A program made the translations under genes and the position numbers. Below are positions 17,504 through 26,243 of a stretch of DNA of 64,000 bases, one piece after another. The notes beneath the pieces are model-generated. The model saw only the letters and a list, made by a program, of their open reading frames with translations. It was not told where the DNA came from and ran no database searches. Position 1 is the stretch's first letter, and each line of letters begins with the position of its first letter. Source of the stretch: Arthrobacter dokdonellae (GTDB lineage Bacteria; Actinomycetota; Actinomycetes; Actinomycetales; Micrococcaceae); NCBI RefSeq assembly GCF_003268655.1, contig NZ_CP029642.1:1612001-1676000 (forward strand), read 5' to 3'.

Positions 17504-18714
17504 CCTCGCTTGACCACGGTCTCCACCACGCCCGGGTCCGGCAGCGCGCCGCGCAGTCGGCTGACGGCCATGTGCAGGGCATGTCCGCCCAGGCCCAACA
17601 CGGCGGCCAGTTCGTCCTGGGAACGCACCGCGCCGCGCGCGTCGAGGAGCGCCTTCAGCAGCTGCAGCGCCGCAGGCGCGAGAGGCACTGGCACGTTGTC
17701 GACGAGCAGCGACTGCCCGCGCACCTCCAGCAGTCCGGTGGATGTCTCCACCCCCAGCGCGCCGGCCGCCTCCAGATGTTCGCAGACCAGCCTGATCAGC
17801 GCCCCCATGCGGAAACGTTCCGGCACCAGCGGCGTGATCCCCGCGGCCAGTAGCGGGGCGGCGGTGACGGGCCCGACGGCGGCACTTGCCACGGCGGCAC
17901 TCCCGCCGACGCGGCGGGCGCCGTTTTGCGGGGTGCCGGTGTCCCGGGAGCCTAAGTTCGTTGCGTGTCCAACGCTTCTGCGCAGCGCGCCTTCCGAGCC
18001 GCCACGCAGCGCGGCGAGGAATGCCGTGCCCTGTGGCGATTCGGCGGCGGCGCTCAGCACGGCGTCGGCGGCGGGAGCGCTGGTGAAGGTGAGCACGTCG
18101 AGTTCCCGGTTGGCCACGGCGTCGATCAGTTGGGACAGCCGGTCACCGTCCTGGGCGCTGACCCACCGGTACGGCGTCACGGTAAGCACGGTCGCGCCGG
18201 CGTCGCGCAGCCGCGCCAGGGCGTCGGCGTCCGTGTAGCCGTGAACCTGCACGGCCACCACCTTGCCGCTGATCCCGGACTCGATGACCAGCCCAGTCAG
18301 GGCGGCCGTGGTCTCGTCGGCGCTGATGCCGGCGTCGTCCAGCCCGGCAGCCCGGACGGCACCGCGGGCCTTGGGGCCTCGCACATAAATCTCCGCCCTG
18401 CCCAGGACGGTGAGGAGTTCCTCCCCGCGTCCGGCGGCGTCCGCTGCCTCGAGCCAGCGCCGCATGCCGTAGGCCGTGGTCACCATGACAACGTCCGGGG
18501 CCGCCGAAATGACCGCCGCGATCTCGGCCAGCAGGATCTCATCGCTTTCCACCGGTGCGATCCTCAGCGCCGGGGCGTGCAGAACCTGGGCGCCGCGCCG
18601 CTCCAACGCCTCGATCAGGTCTCCGGCACGCCGGTGGGAAGTGACGCCGATCCGGAATCCTTCCAGCGGACCCGCCAGGACGGTCTCACCTAAATGCCTC
18701 ATGGTCTCCTTCAC
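17485..18714 (-). CDS. hemD: Uroporphyrinogen-III synthase fused to a winged-helix DNA-binding domain
   Basis: The 409-aa protein has two parts. Residues ~15-290 form the two-lobed HemD fold (FRIGVTSHRRAGDLIEALERRGA, MVTTAYGMRRWLEA, DVLTFTSAPAADAVL). Residues ~320-409 form an OmpR-type winged helix (LAPAALQLLKALLDARG, then VSRLRGALPDPGVVETVVKRGYRIRL). HemD closes hydroxymethylbilane to uroporphyrinogen III. In actinobacteria this fusion is often found beside nitrite reductase, where it may also regulate. The start is GTG at 18714, in a GTGA overlap with sumT; an ATG at 18702 is an alternative. The order sumT-hemD next to nirB points to siroheme supply. A segment at ~245-275 (RDTGTPQNGARRVGG) is a low-complexity insertion. 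Confidence 0.88.
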   Translation of the reverse strand: MKETMRHLGETVLAGPLEGFRIGVTSHRRAGDLIEALERRGAQVLHAPALRIAPVESDEILLAEIAAVISAAPDVVMVTTAYGMRRWLEAADAAGRGEELLTVLGRAEIYVRGPKARGAVRAAGLDDAGISADETTAALTGLVIESGISGKVVAVQVHGYTDADALARLRDAGATVLTVTPYRWVSAQDGDRLSQLIDAVANRELDVLTFTSAPAADAVLSAAAESPQGTAFLAALRGGSEGALRRSVGHATNLGSRDTGTPQNGARRVGGSAAVASAAVGPVTAAPLLAAGITPLVPERFRMGALIRLVCEHLEAAGALGVETSTGLLEVRGQSLLVDNVPVPLAPAALQLLKALLDARGAVRSQDELAAVLGLGGHALHMAVSRLRGALPDPGVVETVVKRGYRIRL

Positions 18715-19577
18715 GCCGACTGCCTTGCCTTTTGGTGCAAAGCCGCGCCGGGGGTTGCGATCTCAGGCAGCGCCCTGCCGGCATCCTCGCCAGGCAGGAA
18801 ATCCGCGGCCGCCAGGCCGGCCCCGCCCGCCACGGACACCACATCGCCAATGACAATGACCGCGGGGTTGCGGCACGCCGAGGCAGCGTTGACAATGCTA
18901 CCCAGCGTGGCCGTGGTGGTGCGCTGCGTATGACTGAAACCGCGTTCGACGACGGCCACCGGCGTAACATTCGCCAGTCCCGCCAGGCGCAGTCCCGCCA
19001 CCATCGACGGCAGCGTGCCGACGCCCATGAGCACCACGATGGTCCCGCCCAATCCGGCCAGGTGCTGGTATTCGTGCGGCTCCAGGGGTGCGTGGCCGGA
19101 GACCACGGTGAACAGGTGGCTGACATTGCGGTGGGTCACCGGGATGCCGGCGGCGCCGGGCACCGCAATGGCGCTGGAGACGCCGGGCACCACCGTGACC
19201 GGGATGCCGGCGGCCACGGCCGCAGCCATCTCCTCGCCGCCGCGGCCAAACACGAACGGGTCCCCGCCCTTGAGCCGGACCACGTGCAGCCCGGCCCGGG
19301 CGTCGTCCACCATCCGCCCCTGGATCTCCTCCTGCGGCACTTTATGGTGCCCCGGCGTCTTGCCGACGTCCACGAACATGGCGTGCGGCGCCAGTTCCGC
19401 CAGGTCCCGGGTGGGGCCGAGCCGGTCGAAGTAGACGACGTCGGCCGTGGCCAGTGCCTTGACGGCGCGGAGCGTGAGTAGGTCTGCCGGGCCGGGACCG
19501 CCGCCGACCAGGGTGATCCGGCCGGGGCGGCTGGTGCGGCTGGTGCCGGTGCGGCTGGTGCTGATGCGCGTCGTCAT
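18711..19577 (-). CDS. sumT: Uroporphyrinogen-III C-methyltransferase
   Basis: The 288-aa protein has the SUMT/CobA pattern: GRITLVGGGPGPADLLTLRAVKAL near the N-terminus, VVYFDRL, VRLKGGDPFVFGRGGEE (about residues 100-116), VVPGVSSAIAVPGAAGIPVTHR, and C-terminal VIVIGDVV. It adds two S-adenosylmethionine methyl groups to uroporphyrinogen III to give precorrin-2, the siroheme precursor needed by NirB. The start at 19577 follows AAGGCAGG; a longer frame to 19691 covers a palindromic repeat and is not credible. The N-terminal ~18 residues are Ser/Thr/Arg-rich. No CysG-type dehydrogenase/ferrochelatase domain is attached, so those steps must be coded elsewhere. Confidence 0.94.
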   Translation of the reverse strand: MTTRISTSRTGTSRTSRPGRITLVGGGPGPADLLTLRAVKALATADVVYFDRLGPTRDLAELAPHAMFVDVGKTPGHHKVPQEEIQGRMVDDARAGLHVVRLKGGDPFVFGRGGEEMAAAVAAGIPVTVVPGVSSAIAVPGAAGIPVTHRNVSHLFTVVSGHAPLEPHEYQHLAGLGGTIVVLMGVGTLPSMVAGLRLAGLANVTPVAVVERGFSHTQRTTTATLGSIVNAASACRNPAVIVIGDVVSVAGGAGLAAADFLPGEDAGRALPEIATPGAALHQKARQSA

Positions 19578-19640
19578 GGTGTGCCTGCCTTTGCTTCGGG
19601 TGGGAACTGTGGAGGGTGGGCGCCCGTGCCAGCGGCATCC

Positions 19641-19735
19641 GTATCGCAGTAGTTGGACGGAAAAACGACTTTCGGGCCGTTTTCCGTCCAACTTCAGCGA
19701 TATCGATGGAAGCTGTCCAAGATCTGCGATATCGA
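19641..19735. repeat. Dispersed palindromic repeat, family 2 (locus D)
   Basis: The arms gtatcgcagtagttggacgg (from 19641) and ccgtccaacttcagcgatat (from 19684) form an imperfect hairpin with a loop near 19668-19676. A third arm-like copy, tgtccaagatctgcgatatc, starts at 19714. The words gcag.tcttggac recur in the palindrome at 41396-41476. The element lies between nirB and sumT. Confidence 0.65.
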
Positions 19736-19756
19736 TTCAGCCACTTGACGGCCGGG

Positions 19757-19820
19757 GACGTTGTTATCTCGAATCTCGACGGCGGGGGAGGTGGTTATCT
19801 CGAATCTCGACGGCGGGGGC
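19757..19820. repeat. Dispersed palindromic repeat, family 1 (locus B)
   Basis: Two direct copies of gttatctcgaatctcgacgg (from 19763 and from 19793) match the inverted arm of the family-1 palindrome. Its first copy supplies the stop codon of nirB and the whole run encodes the last residues of NirB (VEIRDNHLPRRRDSR). Confidence 0.75.
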
Positions 19821-22538
19821 ATCTCGAACGGGGGCCTCATCCCGGTCGGCGCCGCGGACCGGGATGTGGCTGGCGATCAGCACGGGGCCTTTCGCTTTTT
19901 CACTTGCGGTGGCCGGGCGCACCTGCCCGCGCTCGGGGACAAACGCCATCTCGGCGTCGGCGGCCTCCGGGGCGTTGATGAAGGACCGGAACCGCTTGAG
20001 CCGCTCGGGGTCGGCCAGGGTGGCGGCCCATTCGTCCTCATAGTTCTCCACGTGCAGCGCCATGGCGGCCTCCAGGTCCGCCGCGATGCCGAGGGAGTCG
20101 TTGACCACCACGTCCACCACGTGGGCCAGTCCGCCCGACCCTCCGGAGCCGGTCGACGGGCCGAGCTCCTCCTGCCAGCGGGCGGTGCGCTGGAGGCGGT
20201 CGGCGGTGCGGATGTAGTACATCAGGTAGCGGTCGATGTAGCTGATCAGCGTGGCGTCGTCGAGGTCCTTGGCCAGGAGCTGCGCGTGGGCCGGGGTGGC
20301 TCCGCCGTTGCCGCCCACGTACAGGTTCCAGCCGTCCGCGGTGGCAATCACGCCCACGTCCTTGCCGCGTGCCTCGGCACATTCGCGGGCACAGCCGGAG
20401 ACGCCCAGCTTGAGTTTGTGCGGGCTGCGCAGGCCCCGGTAGCGCAGTTCCAGCTGGATGGCCATGGCCACCGAATCCTGCACGCCGAAGCGGCACCAGG
20501 TGGAACCGACGCAGGACTTCACGGTGCGCAGCGACTTCCCGTAGGCCTGGCCGGATTCCATGCCGGCGTCGATGAGGATCTTCCAGATGTGAGGCAGCTG
20601 TTCCAGCCGGGCGCCGAACAGGTCGATCCGCTGCCCGCCGGTGATCTTCGTGTACAGGCCAAATTCCTGGGCCACGGCAGCGATCACGGCCAGCTTGTCC
20701 GGCGTGATCTCCCCGCCCGGGATGCGCGGCACCACTGAGTAGCTGCCGTCCTTTTGCATGTTGGCCAGGGCGCGGTCGTTTGTGTCCTGCAGGGTGCCGC
20801 GGCCGGCGTCGAGCACGTATTCGCTGTGCTGGCTGGCCAGGATGGAGGCCACGGTGGGCTTGCAGATGTCGCAGCCGCGGCCGGCGCGGGCGGTTTCATC
20901 GACGCCGAACCGGGCCAGGATGTCCACGAAGCTGCGCAGCTCCAGGGCGCTGACGGCCTCGAAAAGCTCGGCGCGGGACATCGCAAAGTGTTCGCACAAC
21001 GCCTTCGACACGGCGATGCCGGACTTGGTGAGTTCGCCCTCCATGAGTTTTTTCAGCAGCGGCACGCAGGAGCCGCACTGGGTGCCGGCCCGGGTGCAGG
21101 CCTTCAGGTCCGGCAGGTCCCTTATCGGTTCGGCGCCCTCGCAGCTGCCGCAGCCGTTGACGGCGTCGCGGATGCTGCCGGCGGAGACGTTGTTGCACGA
21201 GCACAGGACGGCGTCGTCGGGAAGTTCGACGGCGGGTGCGTCCCCTCTGCCTGCTGCCGACAGGAACGCGCCCGGCTCGGCCGGCAGTTCGCGCCCGAGC
21301 AGCGGGCGCAGGCTGGTGTAGGGCGCCGCGTCGCCGACGAAAATGCCGCCCAGCAGGGTCTTGGCGTCGGCGCTGGTGACGATTTTTTGGTAGACGCCGC
21401 GGGCGGGATCGGCATAGACCACTTCCAGGCTGTCCTGGGTGCGGGCAAAGGCGTCGCCAAAGCTGGCCACATCCACGCCGGACAGCTTGAGCTTGGTGGC
21501 CGTGTCGAAGCCGGGGAAGGTGGCGTCGCCGCCGTGCAGGCGGTCGGCCACGATCTCCGCCATCGTGTTGGCGGGCGCCACCAGGCCCAGGCACATGCCG
21601 CCGAAGCTGGCCACCTCGCCGACGGCCCAGACGCCGGGCACGGCGGTGGCGCAGGCGTCGTCGATCTCGACGCCGCCGCGCGGACCAAGGGTGAAGCCGT
21701 GGGCCGCTCCGCCGTCCGCGCCCCGGGCCAGCTCGTCGCGTGGCCGCACGCCGATCGCCGTCACCACCAGGTCGGCGCCGACCACGGCGCCGTCGGCCAT
21801 GAGCACCCCGGTGACGTGCCCGGCGTCGTCCGTCTCAACGGCGGAGGGGAACACCCCGGCGGTGGCGGCCATGCCCTTGGCGGCGACCAGGCGGCCGAGG
21901 GCCTGCCCGGCGCCCTCGTCGAGCTGCGTGTTCATGAGCCAGCCGGCCCCGTTGATGACGGTGGAGTCGGCGCCGAGCGCGATGAGGCCGGCCGCCGCTT
22001 CCAGCCCCAGCAGGCCGCCGCCAATGACGGCGGCCCTGACCTTCCGGCCCAGTCTTTGTTTGAGCAGGGCGACCTCGCGGTTCAGGGCACGGACGTCGTC
22101 CAGGGTGCGGTACACGTGGCCCGCCTCGGCGCCGGGGATGGGCAGCCGCGCGGCGTTGGAGCCGGTGGCCAGGACCAGCTCGTCATAGGGGTGGCTGCTG
22201 GGGCAGCCGTCCTGCGTCGTGGTGGTGACGGTCCGCCCGATGGGGTCGATTTCGACGGCGCGGCTCCCCGTGGCCAAGGTGATGGCGGGGTGGGCCCACA
22301 TGGCGGCGTCGCCCAGGGACAGGTCGATTTCCGTCTCGGTCAGGGCCTTGCTCAGGGCCACACGGTCGTAAGGGGTGTGGACCTCCTCGGCCAGGACCGT
22401 GACGTGCCAGCCGTCCAGGCCGCGGGCGTGCATGGCCTCGACAAATCGGTGGGCCGCGGGCCCGCCGCCCACGACGACGGCGCGCCGCGGTGTTGTTCCC
22501 ACTTCAGCGGACTTTCCGCCCTGTAGTTGTTCGCTCAT
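19764..22538 (-). CDS. nirB: Assimilatory nitrite reductase large subunit
   Basis: The 924-aa protein has the full NirB layout. It starts with an FAD/NAD pyridine-nucleotide oxidoreductase domain (VVVGGGPAAHRFVEAM, then a GGGLLGLEAAAGL NAD-binding loop). Two BFD-like [2Fe-2S] regions follow (LCSCNNVSAGSI with CGSCVPLLKKL, and RGCDICKPTVASI). The C-terminal half is a sirohaem/[4Fe-4S] reductase (CVGSTWCRFG and SGCARECAEARG). It reduces nitrite to ammonium with NAD(P)H. The start at 22538 follows AAAGGGCTGG; an ATG at 22607 is possible but adds unrelated residues. The last ~15 residues come from a dispersed repeat. Its small subunit lies divergent upstream rather than downstream, and sumT-hemD follow in the same direction. 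Confidence 0.95.
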   Translation of the reverse strand: MSEQLQGGKSAEVGTTPRRAVVVGGGPAAHRFVEAMHARGLDGWHVTVLAEEVHTPYDRVALSKALTETEIDLSLGDAAMWAHPAITLATGSRAVEIDPIGRTVTTTTQDGCPSSHPYDELVLATGSNAARLPIPGAEAGHVYRTLDDVRALNREVALLKQRLGRKVRAAVIGGGLLGLEAAAGLIALGADSTVINGAGWLMNTQLDEGAGQALGRLVAAKGMAATAGVFPSAVETDDAGHVTGVLMADGAVVGADLVVTAIGVRPRDELARGADGGAAHGFTLGPRGGVEIDDACATAVPGVWAVGEVASFGGMCLGLVAPANTMAEIVADRLHGGDATFPGFDTATKLKLSGVDVASFGDAFARTQDSLEVVYADPARGVYQKIVTSADAKTLLGGIFVGDAAPYTSLRPLLGRELPAEPGAFLSAAGRGDAPAVELPDDAVLCSCNNVSAGSIRDAVNGCGSCEGAEPIRDLPDLKACTRAGTQCGSCVPLLKKLMEGELTKSGIAVSKALCEHFAMSRAELFEAVSALELRSFVDILARFGVDETARAGRGCDICKPTVASILASQHSEYVLDAGRGTLQDTNDRALANMQKDGSYSVVPRIPGGEITPDKLAVIAAVAQEFGLYTKITGGQRIDLFGARLEQLPHIWKILIDAGMESGQAYGKSLRTVKSCVGSTWCRFGVQDSVAMAIQLELRYRGLRSPHKLKLGVSGCARECAEARGKDVGVIATADGWNLYVGGNGGATPAHAQLLAKDLDDATLISYIDRYLMYYIRTADRLQRTARWQEELGPSTGSGGSGGLAHVVDVVVNDSLGIAADLEAAMALHVENYEDEWAATLADPERLKRFRSFINAPEAADAEMAFVPERGQVRPATASEKAKGPVLIASHIPVRGADRDEAPVRDAPAVEIRDNHLPRRRDSR

Positions 22539-22633
22539 GCGCCAGCCCTTTCGGTCGGGTCCCATGCCCGGCCTTGCGGGCCGGGAGGTGTCCAAGGTGT
22601 GCTTCAAGGCTAGGGAACGGGCATTGCCCTGCC

Positions 22634-22660
22634 GTTTCGCTTATGTTTCGGCGCGTTAAC
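22634..22660. promoter_or_regulatory. Possible GlnR-like half-sites between nirB and nirD
   Basis: In the 272-base divergent gap there are GTTTC words at 22634 and 22645 and GTTAAC at 22655, spaced by about 11 bases. Actinobacterial GlnR boxes are built from GTnAC/GAAAC half-sites at this spacing, here read on the opposite strand. The match is partial, so this is a suggestion only. Confidence 0.3.
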
Positions 22661-22810
22661 TTTCACCTCACGGAACGGTCCCGTGGCGCGGTGAGGGAAG
22701 GTTTACGTACCGGCAATGTCCGGGACCGGTGGGGGAAACACCGCATCCGTAGTGTTTCTCCTTGTCGATTGGATCCGCGGCACATGTGCCCCCAGGAAAA
22801 GGAAACGCCC

Positions 22811-23185
22811 ATGGAAACGCTGATGGAAACCCGCTTGGAACTTCAGCCCGCCCCGCGCGGAAGTGCCACCTGGCACCGGGTCTGCCCGCTCGCCGAACTC
22901 GACGATTCCTGGGGCGAGGCCGCGCTCGTCGCCGGCCGCCAGGTGGCCTTGTTCCGTGTGGGGGAGAGCCGCGTCTTTGCCCTCTCCAATGCCGATCCCG
23001 CCACGCGCGCCAACGTCATGGCACGCGGCATTGTCGGTTCGCGCGGCACCATGCACACCATCGCCTCGCCGCTCCACAAGGAGGTGTACAGCCTGGCCAC
23101 GGGCAAGTGCCTCGGCAACCCTGAACTGCGCCTGGGCACCTACCCGGTGCGTGTGGTGGATGGCGCCGTCGAGGTGGCACTGTAG
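22811..23185 (+). CDS. nirD: Assimilatory nitrite reductase small subunit
   Basis: The 124-aa protein has the NirD/Rieske-like beta-fold: WHRVCPLAELDDSWGEAALVAGRQVALFRV, FALSNADPA, IVGSRGTMHTIASPLHKEVYSLATGKCL and YPVRVVDGAVEVAL. The Cys-His pairs that bind a Rieske cluster are not present in the expected CxH/CxxH form, which is usual for NirD, a non-redox structural partner of NirB. The start at 22811 follows AAAAGG; an ATG at 22784 is also open. It is transcribed away from nirB, unlike the common nirBD operon. Confidence 0.9.
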   Translation: METLMETRLELQPAPRGSATWHRVCPLAELDDSWGEAALVAGRQVALFRVGESRVFALSNADPATRANVMARGIVGSRGTMHTIASPLHKEVYSLATGKCLGNPELRLGTYPVRVVDGAVEVAL

Positions 23186-23280
23186 GGCCGGCGGGCCTCC
23201 GACTGTGCGCGGCTCCGGACGAGCCGTTGATCCGGGCGGCCCCTTGATCCGCCCACCGGGAACGGGCACAATCGGAAGGC

Positions 23281-23496
23281 ATGGGACATCAATTTGCGGT
23301 GGGGGACCACGTTCGGTGGAATTCCGAGGCCGGCCATGTCGAAGGAACCATCACGAAGGTCCACACAAAAGACACCGACTACAAGGGCCACACCCGCCGC
23401 TGCACGCCCGAGGACCCGCAATACGAGATCAAGAGCAGCACGACGGACCACATCGCCATGCACAAGGGCAGCGCGCTGACGAAGGTCCGGGACTGA
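23281..23496 (+). CDS. DUF2945-family small protein
   Basis: The 71-aa protein matches DUF2945, a short SH3/Tudor-like fold sometimes named hypervirulence-associated. It has a VGDHVRWNSEAGHVEGTITKV core, a KGHTRRC segment, and a C-terminal DHIAMHKGSALTKV. Its function is unknown. A GGAAGG site sits just before the ATG. It stands alone 95 bases after nirD and could be part of the nirD transcript. Confidence 0.85.
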   Translation: MGHQFAVGDHVRWNSEAGHVEGTITKVHTKDTDYKGHTRRCTPEDPQYEIKSSTTDHIAMHKGSALTKVRD

Positions 23497-23573
23497 CGGG
23501 CGCCTGCTGACAAGTCACTGCAAGGCACCGCTGCGGATTCCGGTTGGACTGCTGTCTATTGCCCGTACGTACG

Positions 23574-24983
23574 CTATTCGTCACCCGCACCCGGCGCAGG
23601 CAGGCCCAGCAGCGCGTTCTCCACCAGTTCGCTCAGGGCGGGGTGGATCCAGTACTGGCCGAGCGCCACATCGTGTGCCGCCTGCCCAAAGGACATGGCG
23701 TGGATGAGCGGCTGGATGACGGTGGCCGCTTCCGGCCCGATGATGTGCGCGCCCAGCAGCAGGCCAGTCTCCGGATCCGCCAGCACCTTCAGGAAATGCC
23801 CTTTGTCCTCCCGGGCCCAGCCGGCGGCGATGTCAGCATAGTTCTGCACCTTCACCGCATACGGCACGGCGGCTTCCCGGGCCTGCTCCTCCGTGAGTCC
23901 CACGGATGCGATCTGCGGGTCGCTGAACACGGCGGCCGGCACGAAGCGGTGGTCGGCGGCCATCATCGCCTCCGGGTGGAGGAGGTTGTGGCGGACGACG
24001 CGCGCTTCATGGTTGGCGACGTGCTTGAGCTGGTATTCGGAGCTGAGGTCGCCCAGCGCAAAGATGCCCTCCACGGTGGTGCGCTGGAATTCGTCCACCA
24101 CCACCCGGCCGTCCGCGTCCACCTCGACGCCGGCCGCAGCCACATCCAGGGTGTCTGAATTGGGCCGGCGGCCCGTGGCCACGAGCAGGAGGTCCGCCGT
24201 CACGGTGGACGTCCCGCGCGGACCCTTCACGTGAAGTTCGACGCCGGAGCCTCCTTCCGCCGCCTTCTCCACCTCCGTTTCCAACAGGACCGTGTACCGG
24301 CCGGAAACCTCTTCCGTGAACGTCCTGGAGACGTCCGCGTCGAGGTGGCGGAGCAGGGCCGGCCCGCGCACAATCTGCGTGACCTCGGAGCCGAGACCGG
24401 CAAAGATGTGGGCAAACTCGGCGGCCACTAACCCGCCGCCGAGGATCGCGATCCGGGCGGGCAGCCCGTCAATCCGCATCACGGTGTCGGAGGTGTGGAA
24501 CGGGACGCCGTCCAGGCCCTCGATCGCGGGCACCACGGCCCGTGACCCGGCCGCAAGCACAAACCGGGCGCCGGAGATCACCCGGGTTCCGCCGTCGTGC
24601 AGGTGGACGGACAGCGTCTTGGGGCCCGTAAACCGGCCGTGGCCGGCAAAGACGGTCACATTGGGGTTTTCCGGGCCTTCCCGGTAGCTGCGGCCGGCCG
24701 CCTCAATGCCGTCGATCCGGGTGAAGATGCGTTCGCGGATGCCCGGCCAGTCCACTTTGCGCAGCTCCGTGGTGACACCCAGGGGCCGGGCATGGCGCGG
24801 GGAGTCGGCCAGCTCGGCGGGATGGACGAACATCTTCGTGGGGATGCAGCCCACGTTCAGGCAGGTGCCGCCAAAGAGGTTGTCCTCGACAATGGCGACG
24901 CTCAGAGGTGCGAATTCCGGGCCCGGGATGGTGTTGCCCGAGCCGGTGCCGATGATGACCAGGTCAAATCGTTCCGTGTCCAT
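23574..24983 (-). CDS. mtr: Mycothione reductase
   Basis: The 469-aa protein is a group I flavoprotein disulfide reductase: IIGTGSGNTI FAD loop, redox disulfide in GGTCLNVGCIPTKM (about residues 36-49), a second nucleotide loop ILGGGLVAAEFAHIF, FALGDLSSEYQLKHVAN and a C-terminal HPALSELVENALLGL with the catalytic His-Glu pair. The GxGSGN start and overall pattern fit mycothione reductase, which recycles oxidised mycothiol with NADPH, more than lipoamide dehydrogenase. Mycothiol use supports an actinobacterial host. The start at 24983 follows GAGAGGG; the longer frame to 25085 overlaps no homology. It ends 44 bases before the YihY gene. Confidence 0.9.
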   Translation of the reverse strand: MDTERFDLVIIGTGSGNTIPGPEFAPLSVAIVEDNLFGGTCLNVGCIPTKMFVHPAELADSPRHARPLGVTTELRKVDWPGIRERIFTRIDGIEAAGRSYREGPENPNVTVFAGHGRFTGPKTLSVHLHDGGTRVISGARFVLAAGSRAVVPAIEGLDGVPFHTSDTVMRIDGLPARIAILGGGLVAAEFAHIFAGLGSEVTQIVRGPALLRHLDADVSRTFTEEVSGRYTVLLETEVEKAAEGGSGVELHVKGPRGTSTVTADLLLVATGRRPNSDTLDVAAAGVEVDADGRVVVDEFQRTTVEGIFALGDLSSEYQLKHVANHEARVVRHNLLHPEAMMAADHRFVPAAVFSDPQIASVGLTEEQAREAAVPYAVKVQNYADIAAGWAREDKGHFLKVLADPETGLLLGAHIIGPEAATVIQPLIHAMSFGQAAHDVALGQYWIHPALSELVENALLGLPAPGAGDE

Positions 24984-25026
24984 CCTGTGCCCTCTCAGGT
25001 TCCGGCCCGGCCGGTTCCGCGATGCG

Positions 25027-26202
25027 TCATTGGGCGGCGTCTTTTCGCCTGCGGCGCAGCGCTGTGGCGACCACGACGGCGGCACCGACCCCGGCGGTCC
25101 ACCAGAGCGCGTGCTTTTCCTCGGCTGCGTCCGGGCCCGGCTCGGGGACGGCGTGCCGGCGCAGCGAGCGGCCCTCGGCCACGAGCAGCAGCTTCCTGTC
25201 GCGTTTCTTGGCGCTGGCCGCGATGTCCCGCGGCGGCAGCTGCAGTTCCGACTCTGCCTTGATGCCGGCCATCAGCTGGCGGCCGCGCTCCAGCTCCGCG
25301 TCGAGTTCGGCACCCAGGAGCAGCATGAGGTTCAGGATCCAGATCCACAGCAGCAGCACGATCATGCCCGCGATGGTGCCGTAGGTTTTGTCGTACTTGG
25401 AGAAGTTGCTGACGTAGAAGCCGAACCCGGCGGAGGCCACCACCATGGCGACCAGGGCCACTGCCGCGCCGACGCTGATCCAGCGGAATTTCGGCTGTCT
25501 GACATTGGGCGTGAAATAGTACAGGACTGCGATCAGCACAATGGCAAGAATGGCCAACACCGGCCATTTGGCGATGTTCCAGACGCCGAGGGCGGCGTCG
25601 CCCACGCCCAGCAGGCCGCCGATGGCCTTGGCGACCGGCCCGGAAACCACCAGCATCAGGGCGATGGCGGCAATCATCAGCACGGCTGCCAATGTCACCA
25701 GCAGCAGGGCAGGGCGCAGCTTCCAGATCGGGCGGCCCTCGTCGGTGCCGTAAATGCGGTTCATGGCGCGGCTGAACGCGCCCACATAGCCGGAAGCGGA
25801 CCACAGGGCCGTGACCAGGCCAAGGGCGAACGTCCAGCCGGCGGCCGGCGAGGAGACCAGGTGCTCAATGGGGCCTTGGAGGGTCTGCACCATTTCCCTG
25901 CTCACCAGGCGTTCCACGAGGTCCAGCATGACTTTGGTGGTTTGTTGGGCCTGCCCCACCAGTCCCAGGATGGACACCAGTGCCAGAAGGGCCGGGAAGA
26001 GCGAAAAGACTCCAAAGTACGTCAGCGCGGCCGCCATGTCGGTGCACGCGTCGGAACTGAATTTACCCAGGGTTCGCTTGAGCACGTACTTCCAGGATTG
26101 CGCCGGCAGGCGGTCCGGTTCCTTGGGTTTCCGCGGGTCGTCGGGCGGCGGTGCATTCACCTTGTCAAGGGCGGAGTAGCTCGGTGCGGCGTACTGGCTC
26201 AT
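25027..26202 (-). CDS. YihY/BrkB-family membrane protein
   Basis: The 391-aa protein has the YihY (formerly RNase BN) pattern. An amphipathic start (KYVLKRTLGKFSSDACTDMAAALTYFGVFSLFPALLALVS, about residues 38-78) precedes six helices, with NRIYGTDEGRPIWKLRPALL and FTPNVRQPKFRW between them and GTIAGMIVLLLWIWILNLMLLLGAELDAEL near the end. A long cytoplasmic tail follows, containing a last hydrophobic stretch (~365-383). The function of the family is unsettled; transport has been proposed. The start has an AAGGGA-type site upstream. No clear operon partner. Confidence 0.9.
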   Translation of the reverse strand: MSQYAAPSYSALDKVNAPPPDDPRKPKEPDRLPAQSWKYVLKRTLGKFSSDACTDMAAALTYFGVFSLFPALLALVSILGLVGQAQQTTKVMLDLVERLVSREMVQTLQGPIEHLVSSPAAGWTFALGLVTALWSASGYVGAFSRAMNRIYGTDEGRPIWKLRPALLLVTLAAVLMIAAIALMLVVSGPVAKAIGGLLGVGDAALGVWNIAKWPVLAILAIVLIAVLYYFTPNVRQPKFRWISVGAAVALVAMVVASAGFGFYVSNFSKYDKTYGTIAGMIVLLLWIWILNLMLLLGAELDAELERGRQLMAGIKAESELQLPPRDIAASAKKRDRKLLLVAEGRSLRRHAVPEPGPDAAEEKHALWWTAGVGAAVVVATALRRRRKDAAQ

Positions 26203-26243
26203 CTGGAAGTCCCTTCCGTGGGGGCCGTGGACATGGTTTCACC

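Noticed and set aside
20754..22526. A 590-codon plus-strand frame
   Set aside because: Antisense shadow of nirB with no recognisable domain.
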